NCBI GenBank assembly: GCA_905236295.1
Contig: CAJOQF010000333.1
Coordinates: forward strand, 1-10,684
Source: an uncultured Eubacterium sp.
GTDB taxonomy: Bacteria; Bacillota; Clostridia; Lachnospirales; Lachnospiraceae
DNA length: 10,684 nt
Reading direction: 5' to 3'
Below, one piece after another: positions 1 through 7,700 of the stretch; the first letter of the stretch is position 1, and every line of letters starts with the position of its first letter. Position numbers and translations under genes: made by a program. The notes under the pieces were generated by a model that ran no database searches, was not told the DNA's origin, and was given only the letters and a program-made list of their open reading frames with translations.

Positions 1-326
1 TCTAAAAGTTTAATGCCCTGGGAGAGAGTAAAGCTGGTCGCAAGCACATCCGCACCGGCAAACTTTTTGTCGGACAGTATCAGTGCTTCGTCAGCTCCGC
101 AAAAATATGCATCCTTCATCATGGTCTCGGCCTGTCCGGGACCCATAGAAAGCAGGGTCACACTTCCGCCGACTCTGTCCCGGAGTCGCAGCCCTTCCTC
201 AAGGGCATAGAGATCATAAGGATTTGTCCTGGCGGCTCCGGAGAGACGCTTCATAGAGCCGGTTTCCGAATCGATCTCGATATCGGTTCCGACCGGAACC
301 TGTTTCATACAAACTACTATTTTCAT
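1..326 (-). CDS. etfB: Electron transfer flavoprotein beta subunit, N-terminal part (cut by window edge)
   Basis: Reading the minus strand from 326 gives a protein starting MKIVVCMKQVPVGTDIEID, followed by TNPYDLYALEEGLRLRD, LLSMGPGQAE and KKFAGADVLATS. These are the usual N-terminal landmarks of EtfB/FixA proteins. About 108 codons are present and the C-terminal part lies outside the window. EtfB pairs with EtfA to form a soluble FAD-containing heterodimer that passes electrons between a dehydrogenase and an acceptor; in anaerobes some Etf pairs bifurcate electrons between NADH, ferredoxin and a third partner. The start is secure: an in-frame TAA sits two codons upstream (332-330) and AAAGGA (343-338) lies 11 bases before the ATG. 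It appears to be the first gene of its operon, with no acyl-CoA dehydrogenase in front. Whether it serves butyryl-CoA, lactate (LctB type) or another dehydrogenase cannot be told from this fragment. Confidence 0.93.
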   Translation of the reverse strand, partial: MKIVVCMKQVPVGTDIEIDSETGSMKRLSGAARTNPYDLYALEEGLRLRDRVGGSVTLLSMGPGQAETMMKDAYFCGADEALILSDKKFAGADVLATSFTLSQGIKLL

Positions 327-348
327 AATTTAATGTATCCTTTCAGGG

Positions 349-386
349 GGTGGCCTGCCGCGGAGCATTTGCTGCGCCGAACCACC
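349..386 (-). other. Stem-loop in the etfB leader
   Basis: GGTGG (349-353) pairs with CCACC (382-386), and inside it GCGGAGC (360-366) pairs with GCTGCGC (371-377) with a single mismatch around an ATTT loop. In the minus-strand transcript this structure ends about five bases before the AAAGGA ribosome binding site of etfB. No U-tract follows, so it is not a standard terminator. It could protect the 5' end or affect translation; no known riboswitch class was recognised. Confidence 0.45.
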
Positions 387-411
387 GATTCAATTTAGTA
401 CACCAGTTCAT

Positions 412-440
412 ATTTTAGCATCCGGAAAGTGTGTAGACAA
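412..440 (-). promoter_or_regulatory. Predicted promoter of etfB
   Basis: On the minus strand TTGTCT (440-435) and TAAAAT (417-412) are separated by 17 bases, and TG one base before the -10 gives an extended -10 (TGCTAAAAT). The expected start of transcription is near 405, leaving a leader of roughly 79 bases before the etfB ATG. This is pattern matching to sigma-A consensus only. Confidence 0.6.
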
Positions 441-479
441 TATTTTTTTCGTGTAAAAGCTATCTATCTAATGTTACTA

Positions 480-509
480 TTGTATTTTATAAGCCGGCTG
501 TGAGATAAT
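480..509 (+). promoter_or_regulatory. Predicted promoter reading into the flavodoxin remnant and tex
   Basis: TTGTAT (480-485) and GATAAT (504-509) are spaced 18 bases apart, with TG at 501-502 forming an extended -10. The start would fall near 516, just before the AAGGAGG at 520-526. It is the only good promoter seen in front of tex, so tex is probably transcribed from what was once the flavodoxin promoter. Confidence 0.5.
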
Positions 510-534
510 GCAGACAACAAAGGAGGTAGCTAAA

Positions 535-610
535 ATGTCAAAGACGTTAATAGCTTTTTTTTCAAGAGCTGATAGATGCAGATATATTTAAAATCGAGAT
601 GGAGGAATAA
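535..610 (+). pseudogene. Remnant of a flavodoxin gene (internally deleted)
   Basis: AGGAGG (521-526) stands eight bases before an ATG at 535 that opens MSKTLIAFFSRA, the typical first strand and start of the FMN-phosphate loop in clostridial flavodoxins. The frame then runs into a TAA at 589-591 after 18 codons. In another frame, bases 575-607 encode DADIFKIEMEE, which resembles the strand near residue 40 of such flavodoxins (GADLFKIE), again followed by a stop (608-610). The simplest reading is that a flavodoxin gene of about 150 codons lost the stretch between these two segments, with a frame change, and lost everything after the second. What survives is the promoter, the ribosome binding site and two short coding scraps. 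The similarity is recalled from the family, not searched. The alternative is a chance 18-codon leader ORF for tex. Confidence 0.6.
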
Positions 611-619
611 ATATCAAAA

Positions 620-2749
620 ATGGATATAGCAAAGAAGATAAGTGAGGAACTCGAAGTGAAAAAATCGCAGGTGGAAGCTGCGATAACCCTGTTAGATGAG
701 GGGTGCACGGTTCCGTTTATCGCCAGATACAGAAAGGAAAAGACGGGGGCATTAAATGACGAGCAGCTTCGATTACTCTATACGCGTCTGAATTATCTGA
801 GAAATCTTGAGGAAAAGAAGGAGTCGATTCTTGCGACGATAGAAGAGCAGGGCAAGCTTACCGGGGAGTTGAAAGCCGAGATTGCAAATGCACAGACCCT
901 TGTTGCTCTCGAGGATATCTATCGCCCTTACAAGCCGAAGAGAAGGACTAGGGCAACCATCGCCAAGGAGGCAGGGCTTGAGCCGCTTGCCAATATTATT
1001 CTTCTGCAGAAAAGTACAAAGTCTTTAGAGGAAGAAGCAACCCCTTACATTGACGAAGAAAAGGGAGTCGCCGATATCGATGCGGCTATAGCGGGAGCCG
1101 CAGATATTATCGCGGAGCAGATAAGCGACAGCGCCGATTACCGCACATGGATAAGAAACAAGACGTTGAAGTTAGGAAATATGAGATCGCAGGCGAAGGA
1201 TGCGACAGCGAAATCCGTCTATGAAACATATTACGATTTTGATGAGCCGATAAAGCATCTTACCGGTTACAGAACCCTTGCGATAAACAGAGGTGAGAAA
1301 GAAAAGTTCCTGACGGTCAGCGTTACTGCGCCGGAGGAGGAGATATTAAAATATTTGGAAAAACAGATCATTCGAAATGATGATCTGTGGACGGCGCAGG
1401 TGCTTAAGGATGCGATAAAGGATTCCTATGACAGACTTATCGCACCTTCCATTGAGAGGGAGATAAGGACGGAGTTTACCGAGAAAGCCGAGGACGGCGC
1501 GATCGATGTGTTCGGAAAGAATCTTACACAGCTACTTATGCAGCCGCCTATTGCAGGTCATACAGTGCTTGGATGGGATCCGGCGTTTAGAACCGGATGT
1601 AAGCTGGCTGTTGTGGATCCGACCGGAAAAGTCCTTGAGACAACCATTATTTATCCGACGGCTCCGACCAACGAAAAGAAGATAGCTGATGCGAAGGCAA
1701 CTTTAAAGAGACTTATAAAAAAATACAATATCTCACTTATCTCATGCGGAAACGGTACTGCATCGAGGGAGTCGGAGGCGATAATCGTTGAGCTGATCCA
1801 CGAGATACCGGAAGATGTCAGCTATGTGATAACAAACGAGGCCGGGGCTTCCGTCTACAGTGCGAGCACGCTTGCCACTGAGGAATTTCCGGATCTGGAT
1901 GTCGGAGCCCGGTCTGCAATATCGATCGCAAGGCGAGTTCAGGATCCACTTTCAGAGCTGGTCAAGATAGATCCGAAATCCATCGGAGTTGGTCAGTATC
2001 AGCATGATATGAACCAGAAAAAACTCGGGGAAGCGCTAAACGGAGTGGTGGAGAGCGCCGTAAACAGAGTCGGCGTTGATCTGAATACCGCATCCGGAGC
2101 TTTGCTTGAGTATGTTTCGGGCGTATCAAAAGCGGTGGCAAAGAACATCGTAACCTACCGTGAGCAAAACGGAAGATTCACAGACAGAAGGCAGCTTTTA
2201 AAGGTTCCGAAACTCGGACCAAAGGCGTTTGAGCAGTGTGCGGGATTCTTAAGGATCCGTGGGGGAAAGAATCCGCTTGATGCAACCGCGGTCCATCCTG
2301 AAAGTTATGATGCGACAAATGCTCTTATTGCAAAAGTCGGGTCAGATGAGGATTCGCTCAAGAAGCTTAAAAAAGATCAGATACGAAAACTCTCCGAAGA
2401 GATTGGAATAGGAGAGATGACGCTCAACGATATAATCGAAGAGCTTCTTCGTCCGGGACGCGACCCCAGAGAAGATATGCCAAAGCCGATCCTTCGCGCG
2501 GATGTGCTTGAGATGAAAGATCTCTCGGAGGGGATGGTGCTAAAGGGCGTGGTCAGAAACGTCATTGATTTCGGAGCATTCGTCGATATCGGAGTCCATC
2601 AGGACGGACTTGTTCACATCTCAAAGCTCACAAACAAAAAGTTTGTAAAACATCCGCTGGAGGTTGTGAGTATTGGCGATATCGTGGAGGTAAAGATTGT
2701 CGGTATCGACGAGGAAAAGGGAAGAATAAGCCTTTCCATGATACTGTAA
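620..2749 (+). CDS. tex: Tex-family RNA-binding transcription accessory protein
   Basis: The 709-residue product matches Tex over its whole length. The N-terminal helical region contains GCTVPFIARYRKEKTGALND and the YRPYKPKRRTRATIA segment. A YqgF/RNase-H-like domain begins near residue 318 (GWDPAFRTG, D320) and includes GNGTASRE at 377-384. A helix-hairpin-helix pair spans roughly 487-560, and an S1 domain runs from about 637 to the C-terminus (VVRNVIDFGAFVDIGVHQDGLVHIS). Tex is a cytoplasmic nucleic-acid-binding protein associated with transcription and RNA metabolism; its exact role in Firmicutes is not settled. The ATG at 620 is the first in frame after the TAA at 608-610 and agrees with the family N-terminus. 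GGAGG at 601-605 is 14 bases away, a rather long spacing. There is no truncation. It is followed by a stem-loop and then the separate rrf2 promoter. Confidence 0.96.
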   Translation: MDIAKKISEELEVKKSQVEAAITLLDEGCTVPFIARYRKEKTGALNDEQLRLLYTRLNYLRNLEEKKESILATIEEQGKLTGELKAEIANAQTLVALEDIYRPYKPKRRTRATIAKEAGLEPLANIILLQKSTKSLEEEATPYIDEEKGVADIDAAIAGAADIIAEQISDSADYRTWIRNKTLKLGNMRSQAKDATAKSVYETYYDFDEPIKHLTGYRTLAINRGEKEKFLTVSVTAPEEEILKYLEKQIIRNDDLWTAQVLKDAIKDSYDRLIAPSIEREIRTEFTEKAEDGAIDVFGKNLTQLLMQPPIAGHTVLGWDPAFRTGCKLAVVDPTGKVLETTIIYPTAPTNEKKIADAKATLKRLIKKYNISLISCGNGTASRESEAIIVELIHEIPEDVSYVITNEAGASVYSASTLATEEFPDLDVGARSAISIARRVQDPLSELVKIDPKSIGVGQYQHDMNQKKLGEALNGVVESAVNRVGVDLNTASGALLEYVSGVSKAVAKNIVTYREQNGRFTDRRQLLKVPKLGPKAFEQCAGFLRIRGGKNPLDATAVHPESYDATNALIAKVGSDEDSLKKLKKDQIRKLSEEIGIGEMTLNDIIEELLRPGRDPREDMPKPILRADVLEMKDLSEGMVLKGVVRNVIDFGAFVDIGVHQDGLVHISKLTNKKFVKHPLEVVSIGDIVEVKIVGIDEEKGRISLSMIL

Positions 2750-2759
2750 AAGAGAAGGA

Positions 2760-2797
2760 GTGGGCGGTGCATTTTAAAAATCTGTTGCATCGCCTAC
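2760..2797 (+). terminator. Stem-loop after tex, possible weak terminator overlapping the rrf2 -35
   Basis: Eleven bases after the tex stop, 2760-2771 pairs with 2786-2797 as a 12-bp stem with two G-U pairs (core GGCGGTGCA / TGCATCGCC) around a 14-base AT-rich loop. No T-run follows, so intrinsic termination would be inefficient. The right arm contains TTGCAT (2785-2790), the predicted -35 of the next promoter, so it may instead stabilise the 3' end of the tex message. Confidence 0.4.
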
Positions 2798-2813
2798 TAA
2801 TCCGGTGTATAAT
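2785..2813 (+). promoter_or_regulatory. Predicted promoter of the rrf2-MFS unit
   Basis: TTGCAT (2785-2790), a 17-base spacer and a perfect TATAAT (2808-2813) make a near-consensus sigma-A promoter. Transcription should begin near 2820, giving a leader of about 58 bases. Rrf2 regulators often control their own promoter, but no recognised Rrf2-family operator was found in it. Confidence 0.7.
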
Positions 2814-2836
2814 AGGGAAAATTTACGAAAGGGGAG

Positions 2837-2866
2837 GTTCTCAGATGATAAAAAGGATCTGAGGAC
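2837..2866 (+). promoter_or_regulatory. Leader hairpin that would mask the rrf2 Shine-Dalgarno
   Basis: GTTCTCAGAT (2837-2846) pairs with ATCTGAGGAC (2857-2866): ten base pairs with one G-U, and a ten-base loop. The inner seven pairs (CTCAGAT/ATCTGAG) are perfect. The right arm contains GAGGA (2861-2865), the nearest Shine-Dalgarno-like sequence to the rrf2 start, so folding should hide it. The left arm begins at the end of a stronger Shine-Dalgarno (AGGGGAGG, 2830-2837) that serves a five-codon ORF inside the hairpin. As DNA, the same palindrome could equally be a repressor-binding site downstream of the start point. Confidence 0.5.
2845..2862 (+). CDS. Possible five-codon leader peptide (MIKRI) ahead of rrf2
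   Basis: AGGGGAGG (2830-2837) is seven bases before an ATG at 2845, a better initiation site than that of rrf2 itself. The ORF reads MIKRI and ends at TGA (2860-2862), in the same frame as rrf2 and 15 bases before its ATG. It lies within the leader hairpin, so a ribosome translating it would open the stem and could re-initiate at rrf2. An overlapping ATG at 2871 with a well-placed GAGGA would make an eight-codon out-of-frame peptide (MDYDFDKG), leaving it unclear which start is used most. Conservation in relatives is unknown. Confidence 0.3.
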   Translation: MIKRI

Positions 2867-2877
2867 GAGTATGGATT

Positions 2878-3279
2878 ATGATTTCGACAAAGGGTAGATA
2901 TGCACTTCGAGTTATGATAGATCTTTCAAAGAACGGTGGCGACGGATATATTCCACTCAAGGATATTGCTGAGCGACAGGGTATCTCAAAGAAGTATCTT
3001 GAGATTATCGTAAAAGATATGGTTGCCGGCGGTCTTTTGGTCGGAGCCAGCGGAAAGGGCGGCGGATACAAGCTCGTCAGAAAGCCTGAGGAGTACAGCG
3101 TCGGAGAAATCTTAGAGCTTATGGAGGGAACCATGGCCCCGGTAGCATGTCTTACCAAGGACTCGGAAGAATGCCCGAGAGCAGATAGCTGTATGACACT
3201 TCCTATGTGGTCTGAATTTGACTCTATGGTGCATGATTTCTTCTACGGCAAGAAGCTCACAGAGCTGATAGATCAATAA
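2878..3279 (+). CDS. Rrf2-family transcriptional regulator, IscR-like with three cysteines
   Basis: The 133-residue protein begins MISTKGRYALRVMIDLSKNG, the Rrf2 family N-terminus. A winged helix-turn-helix covers roughly residues 25-70 (LKDIAERQGISKKYLEIIV, then the wing SGKGGGYKL), followed by the dimerisation helix SVGEILELMEG. Three cysteines (C91, C99, C105, spacing C-x7-C-x5-C) sit where IscR and NsrR hold a 2Fe-2S or 4Fe-4S cluster, suggesting a cytoplasmic DNA-binding sensor of iron-sulphur status, oxidants or nitric oxide. That sensing role is inferred from the cysteines alone. There is no iscS/iscU nearby, so the name iscR is not warranted; the linked target is the exporter 16 bases downstream. 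The ATG at 2878 is chosen from the family N-terminus; its ribosome binding site (GAGGA, 2861-2865) is a distant 12 bases away and buried in a hairpin. Confidence 0.9.
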   Translation: MISTKGRYALRVMIDLSKNGGDGYIPLKDIAERQGISKKYLEIIVKDMVAGGLLVGASGKGGGYKLVRKPEEYSVGEILELMEGTMAPVACLTKDSEECPRADSCMTLPMWSEFDSMVHDFFYGKKLTELIDQ

Positions 3280-3295
3280 AGAGAGGCTAAATATA

Positions 3296-4705
3296 ATGGA
3301 TTTCGAAAGAAAACTTGATTCAAAACTTATCCTGTCGATAATAGCGGCAGGATTGTTATCTTTTTGCGGCGTATTGGTCGAGACCGCAATGAACGTTACT
3401 TTTCCGACGTTGATGGAAGAATTCGGCGTCACCACTTCTGCGGTGCAGTGGATAACAACGGGGTATCTTCTCGTGCTGTCCGCCATCGTTCCCACTTCTT
3501 CATTCCTCAACAAACGATTTAAAATGAAAAGCCTTTTCATAGTGGCAGTCATACTCTTTGTAGGTGGTACGATCCTGTCGGCAATTGCGCCTTCGTTTGC
3601 GGTTTTACTTGCAGGAAGGCTTGTTCAGGGCGTGGGAACAGGGCTTGCGCTTCCGCTCATGTTCAATATTATCTTGCAGCAGGCACCGCTTGACAAGATG
3701 GGTATGATGATGGGAGTCGGCATGATGATAACCGCTGTCGCACCGGCACTCGGACCTACGCTCGGCGGAATTATGGTCGATACTATCGGATGGAGAATGA
3801 TATTTATAGTTCTTTTGCCGGTACTTATCTTTTCTTTTGTGGCAGGCATTACATCGATACGCCAGTCCGGCGAACTGTCAAAGCCGAGTTTTGATGTGCC
3901 GGGCTATCTGTTTTTGGCGGCGTCGTTTACAACACTGATCTTTGGATGCAGTCTTGCGGGAGTGTACGGCTGGATAAGTGCTCCTGTGTTGGGGCTTTTT
4001 GCGGCAACGGTTCTGCTACTTATACTGTTTTTCGTTAAGTCTAAAAGGACGGATAATCCGATTATAAATGTTACCGTCTTTAAGAATAAGCAGCTTGTGT
4101 TCTGTGTTTTTATATTCTCTATTACACTTTTCATGGTTCTCGGAATCGGATATATCATCCCTAATTATGCGCAGCTTGCCATAGGCGCAACCGCTCTTGT
4201 GGGCGGGCTTATCAATCTGCCCGGTTCACTGGTGACAATGATAATGTCGCCGCTTTCCGGAAAAATCTACGACAAAGTCGGAGCGAAGACTCCGTTTTTT
4301 ATGGGCATAATATTTGTGATAGCATCACAGTTTGTATTCTTCTTTTTGGTCGGAAGGGCATCTGTGCCAATGTTAGTTGTTACCTATCTAATATTCGCAT
4401 TCGGACAGTCTCAGTTGGTAGGTAATTCAATGACACATGGAATATCCGGGCTCGACAAGTCACTGGTGCCTGACGGAAATGCAGTGTACAACACGATGCA
4501 GCAGCTTTCGTCGGCAATCGGTACTGCGATTATTACTTCGATCGTAGGAGGTGCCCAGGCAAGCTATGGAATTGCGGACGGAATGATCAAGGGAACCTCA
4601 AGCGCCTTCTTACTTCTGACAGTTCTTGCTATTATCAATCTGTTAGTAATAATAGCTGTTTTGCAACTGAAAAGACAGTACCATTTGGGCGGGAAGTCTG
4701 AATAG
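3296..4705 (+). CDS. MFS exporter, DHA2 (14-TM, EmrB/QacA-type) drug:H+ antiporter family
   Basis: The 469-residue protein is hydrophobic throughout, with about 14 predicted membrane helices, the number typical of DHA2 rather than 12-TM DHA1 transporters. TM5 carries antiporter motif C (APALGPTLGG, with G153, P154, G157 and G158) followed by the family W166-R167 pair. TM1 has VETAMNVTFP (E29, N33, P37) in place of the classical DxTIVNVALP motif. The loop after TM2 is a degenerate motif A (FLNKRFKMK), lacking the usual G and D. The family exports toxic organic compounds across the cytoplasmic membrane in exchange for protons; the substrate cannot be read from sequence. GAGAGG (3281-3286) lies nine bases before the ATG, and the 16-base gap to rrf2 indicates one transcript, so the regulator probably controls this pump in response to redox or a toxic agent. 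Confidence 0.9.
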   Translation: MDFERKLDSKLILSIIAAGLLSFCGVLVETAMNVTFPTLMEEFGVTTSAVQWITTGYLLVLSAIVPTSSFLNKRFKMKSLFIVAVILFVGGTILSAIAPSFAVLLAGRLVQGVGTGLALPLMFNIILQQAPLDKMGMMMGVGMMITAVAPALGPTLGGIMVDTIGWRMIFIVLLPVLIFSFVAGITSIRQSGELSKPSFDVPGYLFLAASFTTLIFGCSLAGVYGWISAPVLGLFAATVLLLILFFVKSKRTDNPIINVTVFKNKQLVFCVFIFSITLFMVLGIGYIIPNYAQLAIGATALVGGLINLPGSLVTMIMSPLSGKIYDKVGAKTPFFMGIIFVIASQFVFFFLVGRASVPMLVVTYLIFAFGQSQLVGNSMTHGISGLDKSLVPDGNAVYNTMQQLSSAIGTAIITSIVGGAQASYGIADGMIKGTSSAFLLLTVLAIINLLVIIAVLQLKRQYHLGGKSE

Positions 4706-4729
4706 TCTGATTTTGTTTTAAAATGACTA
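4703..4729 (+). terminator. AT-rich stem-loop at the MFS stop, weak terminator candidate
   Basis: TAGTC (4703-4707, including the stop codon) pairs with GACTA (4725-4729), and ATTTT (4710-4714) with AAAAT (4720-4724), leaving a two-base bulge and a GTTTT loop. The following bases are GACGTTT and then an A-run, not a T-run, so termination would be weak. It marks the boundary to the pyruvate carboxylase gene. Confidence 0.3.
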
Positions 4730-4756
4730 GACGTTTAAAAAAAAAGATGATACTAT
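4728..4756 (+). promoter_or_regulatory. Tentative promoter of the pyruvate carboxylase gene
   Basis: TAGACG (4728-4733), 17 bases, then TACTAT (4751-4756) preceded by TG at 4748-4749 as an extended -10. Each hexamer matches four of six consensus bases. TATAAA (4754-4759) is an alternative -10. The whole 4711-4780 stretch is very AT-rich and includes a spaced inverted repeat GTTTAAA (4733-4739) / TTTAAAC (4770-4776) that could bind a regulator. Position before a large single gene supports some promoter here; the exact boxes are uncertain. Confidence 0.35.
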
Positions 4757-4795
4757 AAATATTAACGACTTTAAACATATTAAAGGAGAAAAGCT

Positions 4796-7700
4796 ATGAG
4801 TAATCAACAGATTAAACCATTTAAGAAGGTGCTGGTGGCCAATCGTGGTGAGATTGCCATCCGAGTGTTTCGAGCACTCAACGAGCTTGGTATCAAGACC
4901 GTAAGCATTTATTCAAAGGAGGATATCTATTCAATCTTCCGCTCTAAGGCTGATGAGTCGTATCAGCTTAATCCCGAAAAAGGACCTATAGATGCATACC
5001 TTGATATTGATACTATCATCGATATCGCGCTTCACTGCGGAGCAGATGCGATACATCCGGGTTACGGATTCCTCTCAGAGAATCCTGATTTTGTAGATGC
5101 CTGCGAGAAAAACGGCATTGTATTCATCGGACCGTCCTCGGACATTATGAATGCTATGGGTGACAAGATTTCATCAAAGCAGATGGCTATAGAGGCAGAA
5201 GTTCCGATCATTCCGGGTGTTGATCACGCTATAAAAGAAGTGGACGAAGTTGTCCGCATTGCTGATGAAATCGGATATCCGGTTATGCTCAAGGCATCAA
5301 ATGGTGGTGGCGGACGCGGAATGCGTATCGTCAATAAGCGTGAGGATATGCCTCACGAGTTTGAGGAAGCAAAGACCGAGTCAAAGAAGGCATTCGGTGA
5401 TGACAAGATCTTCATTGAGAAATACCTTCGCGGACCGAAGCATATTGAGGTTCAGATTCTCGGAGACAATTACGGAAACGTAGTTCATCTCTATGACCGT
5501 GATTGTTCGGTACAGAGACGTCACCAGAAAGTTGTTGAGTATGCTCCTGCATTCTCTATTCCGGACGAGACCAGAAAGATCATCTTCGAGAGTTCTATCC
5601 GTCTTGCAAAGAAGGTTGGATATAAGAACGCCGGAACACTTGAGTTCCTTGTTGATGCAGACAACAATGCATACTTCATCGAGATGAATCCTCGTATCCA
5701 GGTTGAGCATACGGTTTCAGAGATGGTTACAGGCATCGATATAGTTCAGGATCAGATACTCGTAGCTGAGGGCTATGCACTTGACTCTGAGGAGATAAAC
5801 ATCAAGGGTCAGGATGATGTGCACTGCAACGGTTATTCTATACAGACCCGTGTTACCACAGAAGATCCTACAAACAACTTCCTTCCGGACACAGGTACGA
5901 TCACTGTTTATCGTACAGGTTCAGGTAACGGTATCCGTCTTGACGGTGGAAATGCCCATATGGGTGGAGTTGTTTCTCCTTATTATGACAGCCTTCTTGT
6001 TAAGGCTATATCCCACGACCGCACATTCCTCGGAGCAGTCAGAAAATCACTCCGTGCGTTGAAAGAGATGCGTATCCGTGGAGTTAAGACAAACATTCCT
6101 TTCCTTGTAAACGTTCTCACAAGCGAGACTTTCCAGGAAGGAAAATGTTACACTACATTTATCGAGGATACTCCGAGCCTCTTTGAGATTCACAAATCTC
6201 AGGACAGAGCTACCAAGATCATCGAGTTTATCGGACACAAGATCGTCAACTCAAATGTTGGTGAGAAGCCGCACTATGAGAACAGGATCCTTCCGGTTTA
6301 CGACACCACAAAGAAAATTTACGGTGCCCGCGATGAATTTGAAAAGCTCGGCGCAAAAGAGTTCACTCAGAAGATATTAAAAGAAAAGAAGCTTTACGTT
6401 ACTGATACTACAATGCGTGATGCGCAGCAGTCACTCATGGCTACACGTATGAGATCCAAAGATCTTTGCGGAGCTGCATATGCAACAAACGCATTTATGG
6501 AGAACGCATTCTCTGTTGAGGCGTGGGGCGGTGCAACTTTCGATACAGCTTATCGTTTCCTCAAGGAGTCACCGTGGAAACGTCTTGAGCTCTTGAGAGA
6601 GCGTATGCCGAACACACTTATCCAGATGCTTCTCCGTGCATCAAACGCTGTTGGATACTCAAACTATCCGGACAACGTTGTTGAGAAGTTCATCCGCATG
6701 GCTGCACAGCGCGGAGTGGATGTGTTCCGTATCTTCGACTCATTGAACTGGGTTGAGAATATGAAGATGCCTATCGAGGTAGCCCTCGATACAGGCAAGA
6801 TCGTTGAGGGTACTATCTGCTACACCGGCGACATCATGGATCCGGACGAGAAGAAGTACACACTCGACTACTACATCACAAAAGCAAAAGAACTCGAGAG
6901 CCTCGGTTGCCATACTCTTGCGATCAAGGATATGGCAGGTCTCTTGAAGCCGTATGCAGCAAAACAGCTTGTCACAGAGCTCAAGAAAGAACTCAACATA
7001 CCGCTTCACCTTCACACTCACGATTCAACAGGTGCCGGTGTCGCTACAGTGCTCGCTGCATCTGAGGCGGGAGTTGACATAGCTGACCTTGCTATCGAGT
7101 CTATGAGTACCCTCACATCACAGCCTTCTATGAACGCTGTTGTTGAGGCACTTCGCGGAACAGAGCGTGACACAGGACTCAACTTCGAAGACCTTTCAGA
7201 GCTCAGCCGTTACTACGGACGTATCCGTGAGGTATACAAGAGCTTTGAGGCTGATATCAACTCACCGAACGCCGACATCTACAAGTATGAGATTCCGGGA
7301 GGTCAGTACTCTAACCTTTCCGCTCAGGCTAAGTCGATGGGAGCTTCAGAGAAAGACTTTGAGAAGATCAAAGCACTCTACAAGGATGCAAACGATCTCC
7401 TTGGAAATATCGTAAAGGTTACACCGACCTCAAAGGCTGTCGGAGATCTTGCGATCTTTATGTACAACAATGGACTTACAAAGGATAATATCCTTACAGA
7501 GGGAGCAAACCTTGCATATCCGGATTCGGTTGTATCTTACTTCCAGGGTATGATGGGTCAGCCTGACGGAGGATTCCCGAAGGAGCTTCAGAAGATCGTA
7601 CTCAAGGATATTGAGCCGATAACAGTAAGACCGGGTAAACTTTTACCGCCGGCAGATTTCAAGGCTATAAGAGAGCATATAGACCAGTACGGTTTTGATT

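Noticed and set aside
13..210. Plus-strand ORF of 65 codons
   Set aside because: It is antisense to etfB, has no ribosome binding site and no recognisable features; the minus strand carries clear EtfB motifs.
443..449. Run of seven T as a plus-strand terminator
   Set aside because: No stem precedes it, and no plus-strand gene ends there; it lies between divergent promoters.
2871..2897. Eight-codon ORF (MDYDFDKG) overlapping the rrf2 start
   Set aside because: It has well-spaced GAGGA but no other support; kept only as a note in the leader description.
2841..3552. Two minus-strand ORFs of 105 and 146 codons opposite rrf2 and the start of the MFS gene
   Set aside because: Both are antisense shadows with low-complexity Ser/Ile-rich translation and no promoter or Shine-Dalgarno; the plus strand has conserved proteins.
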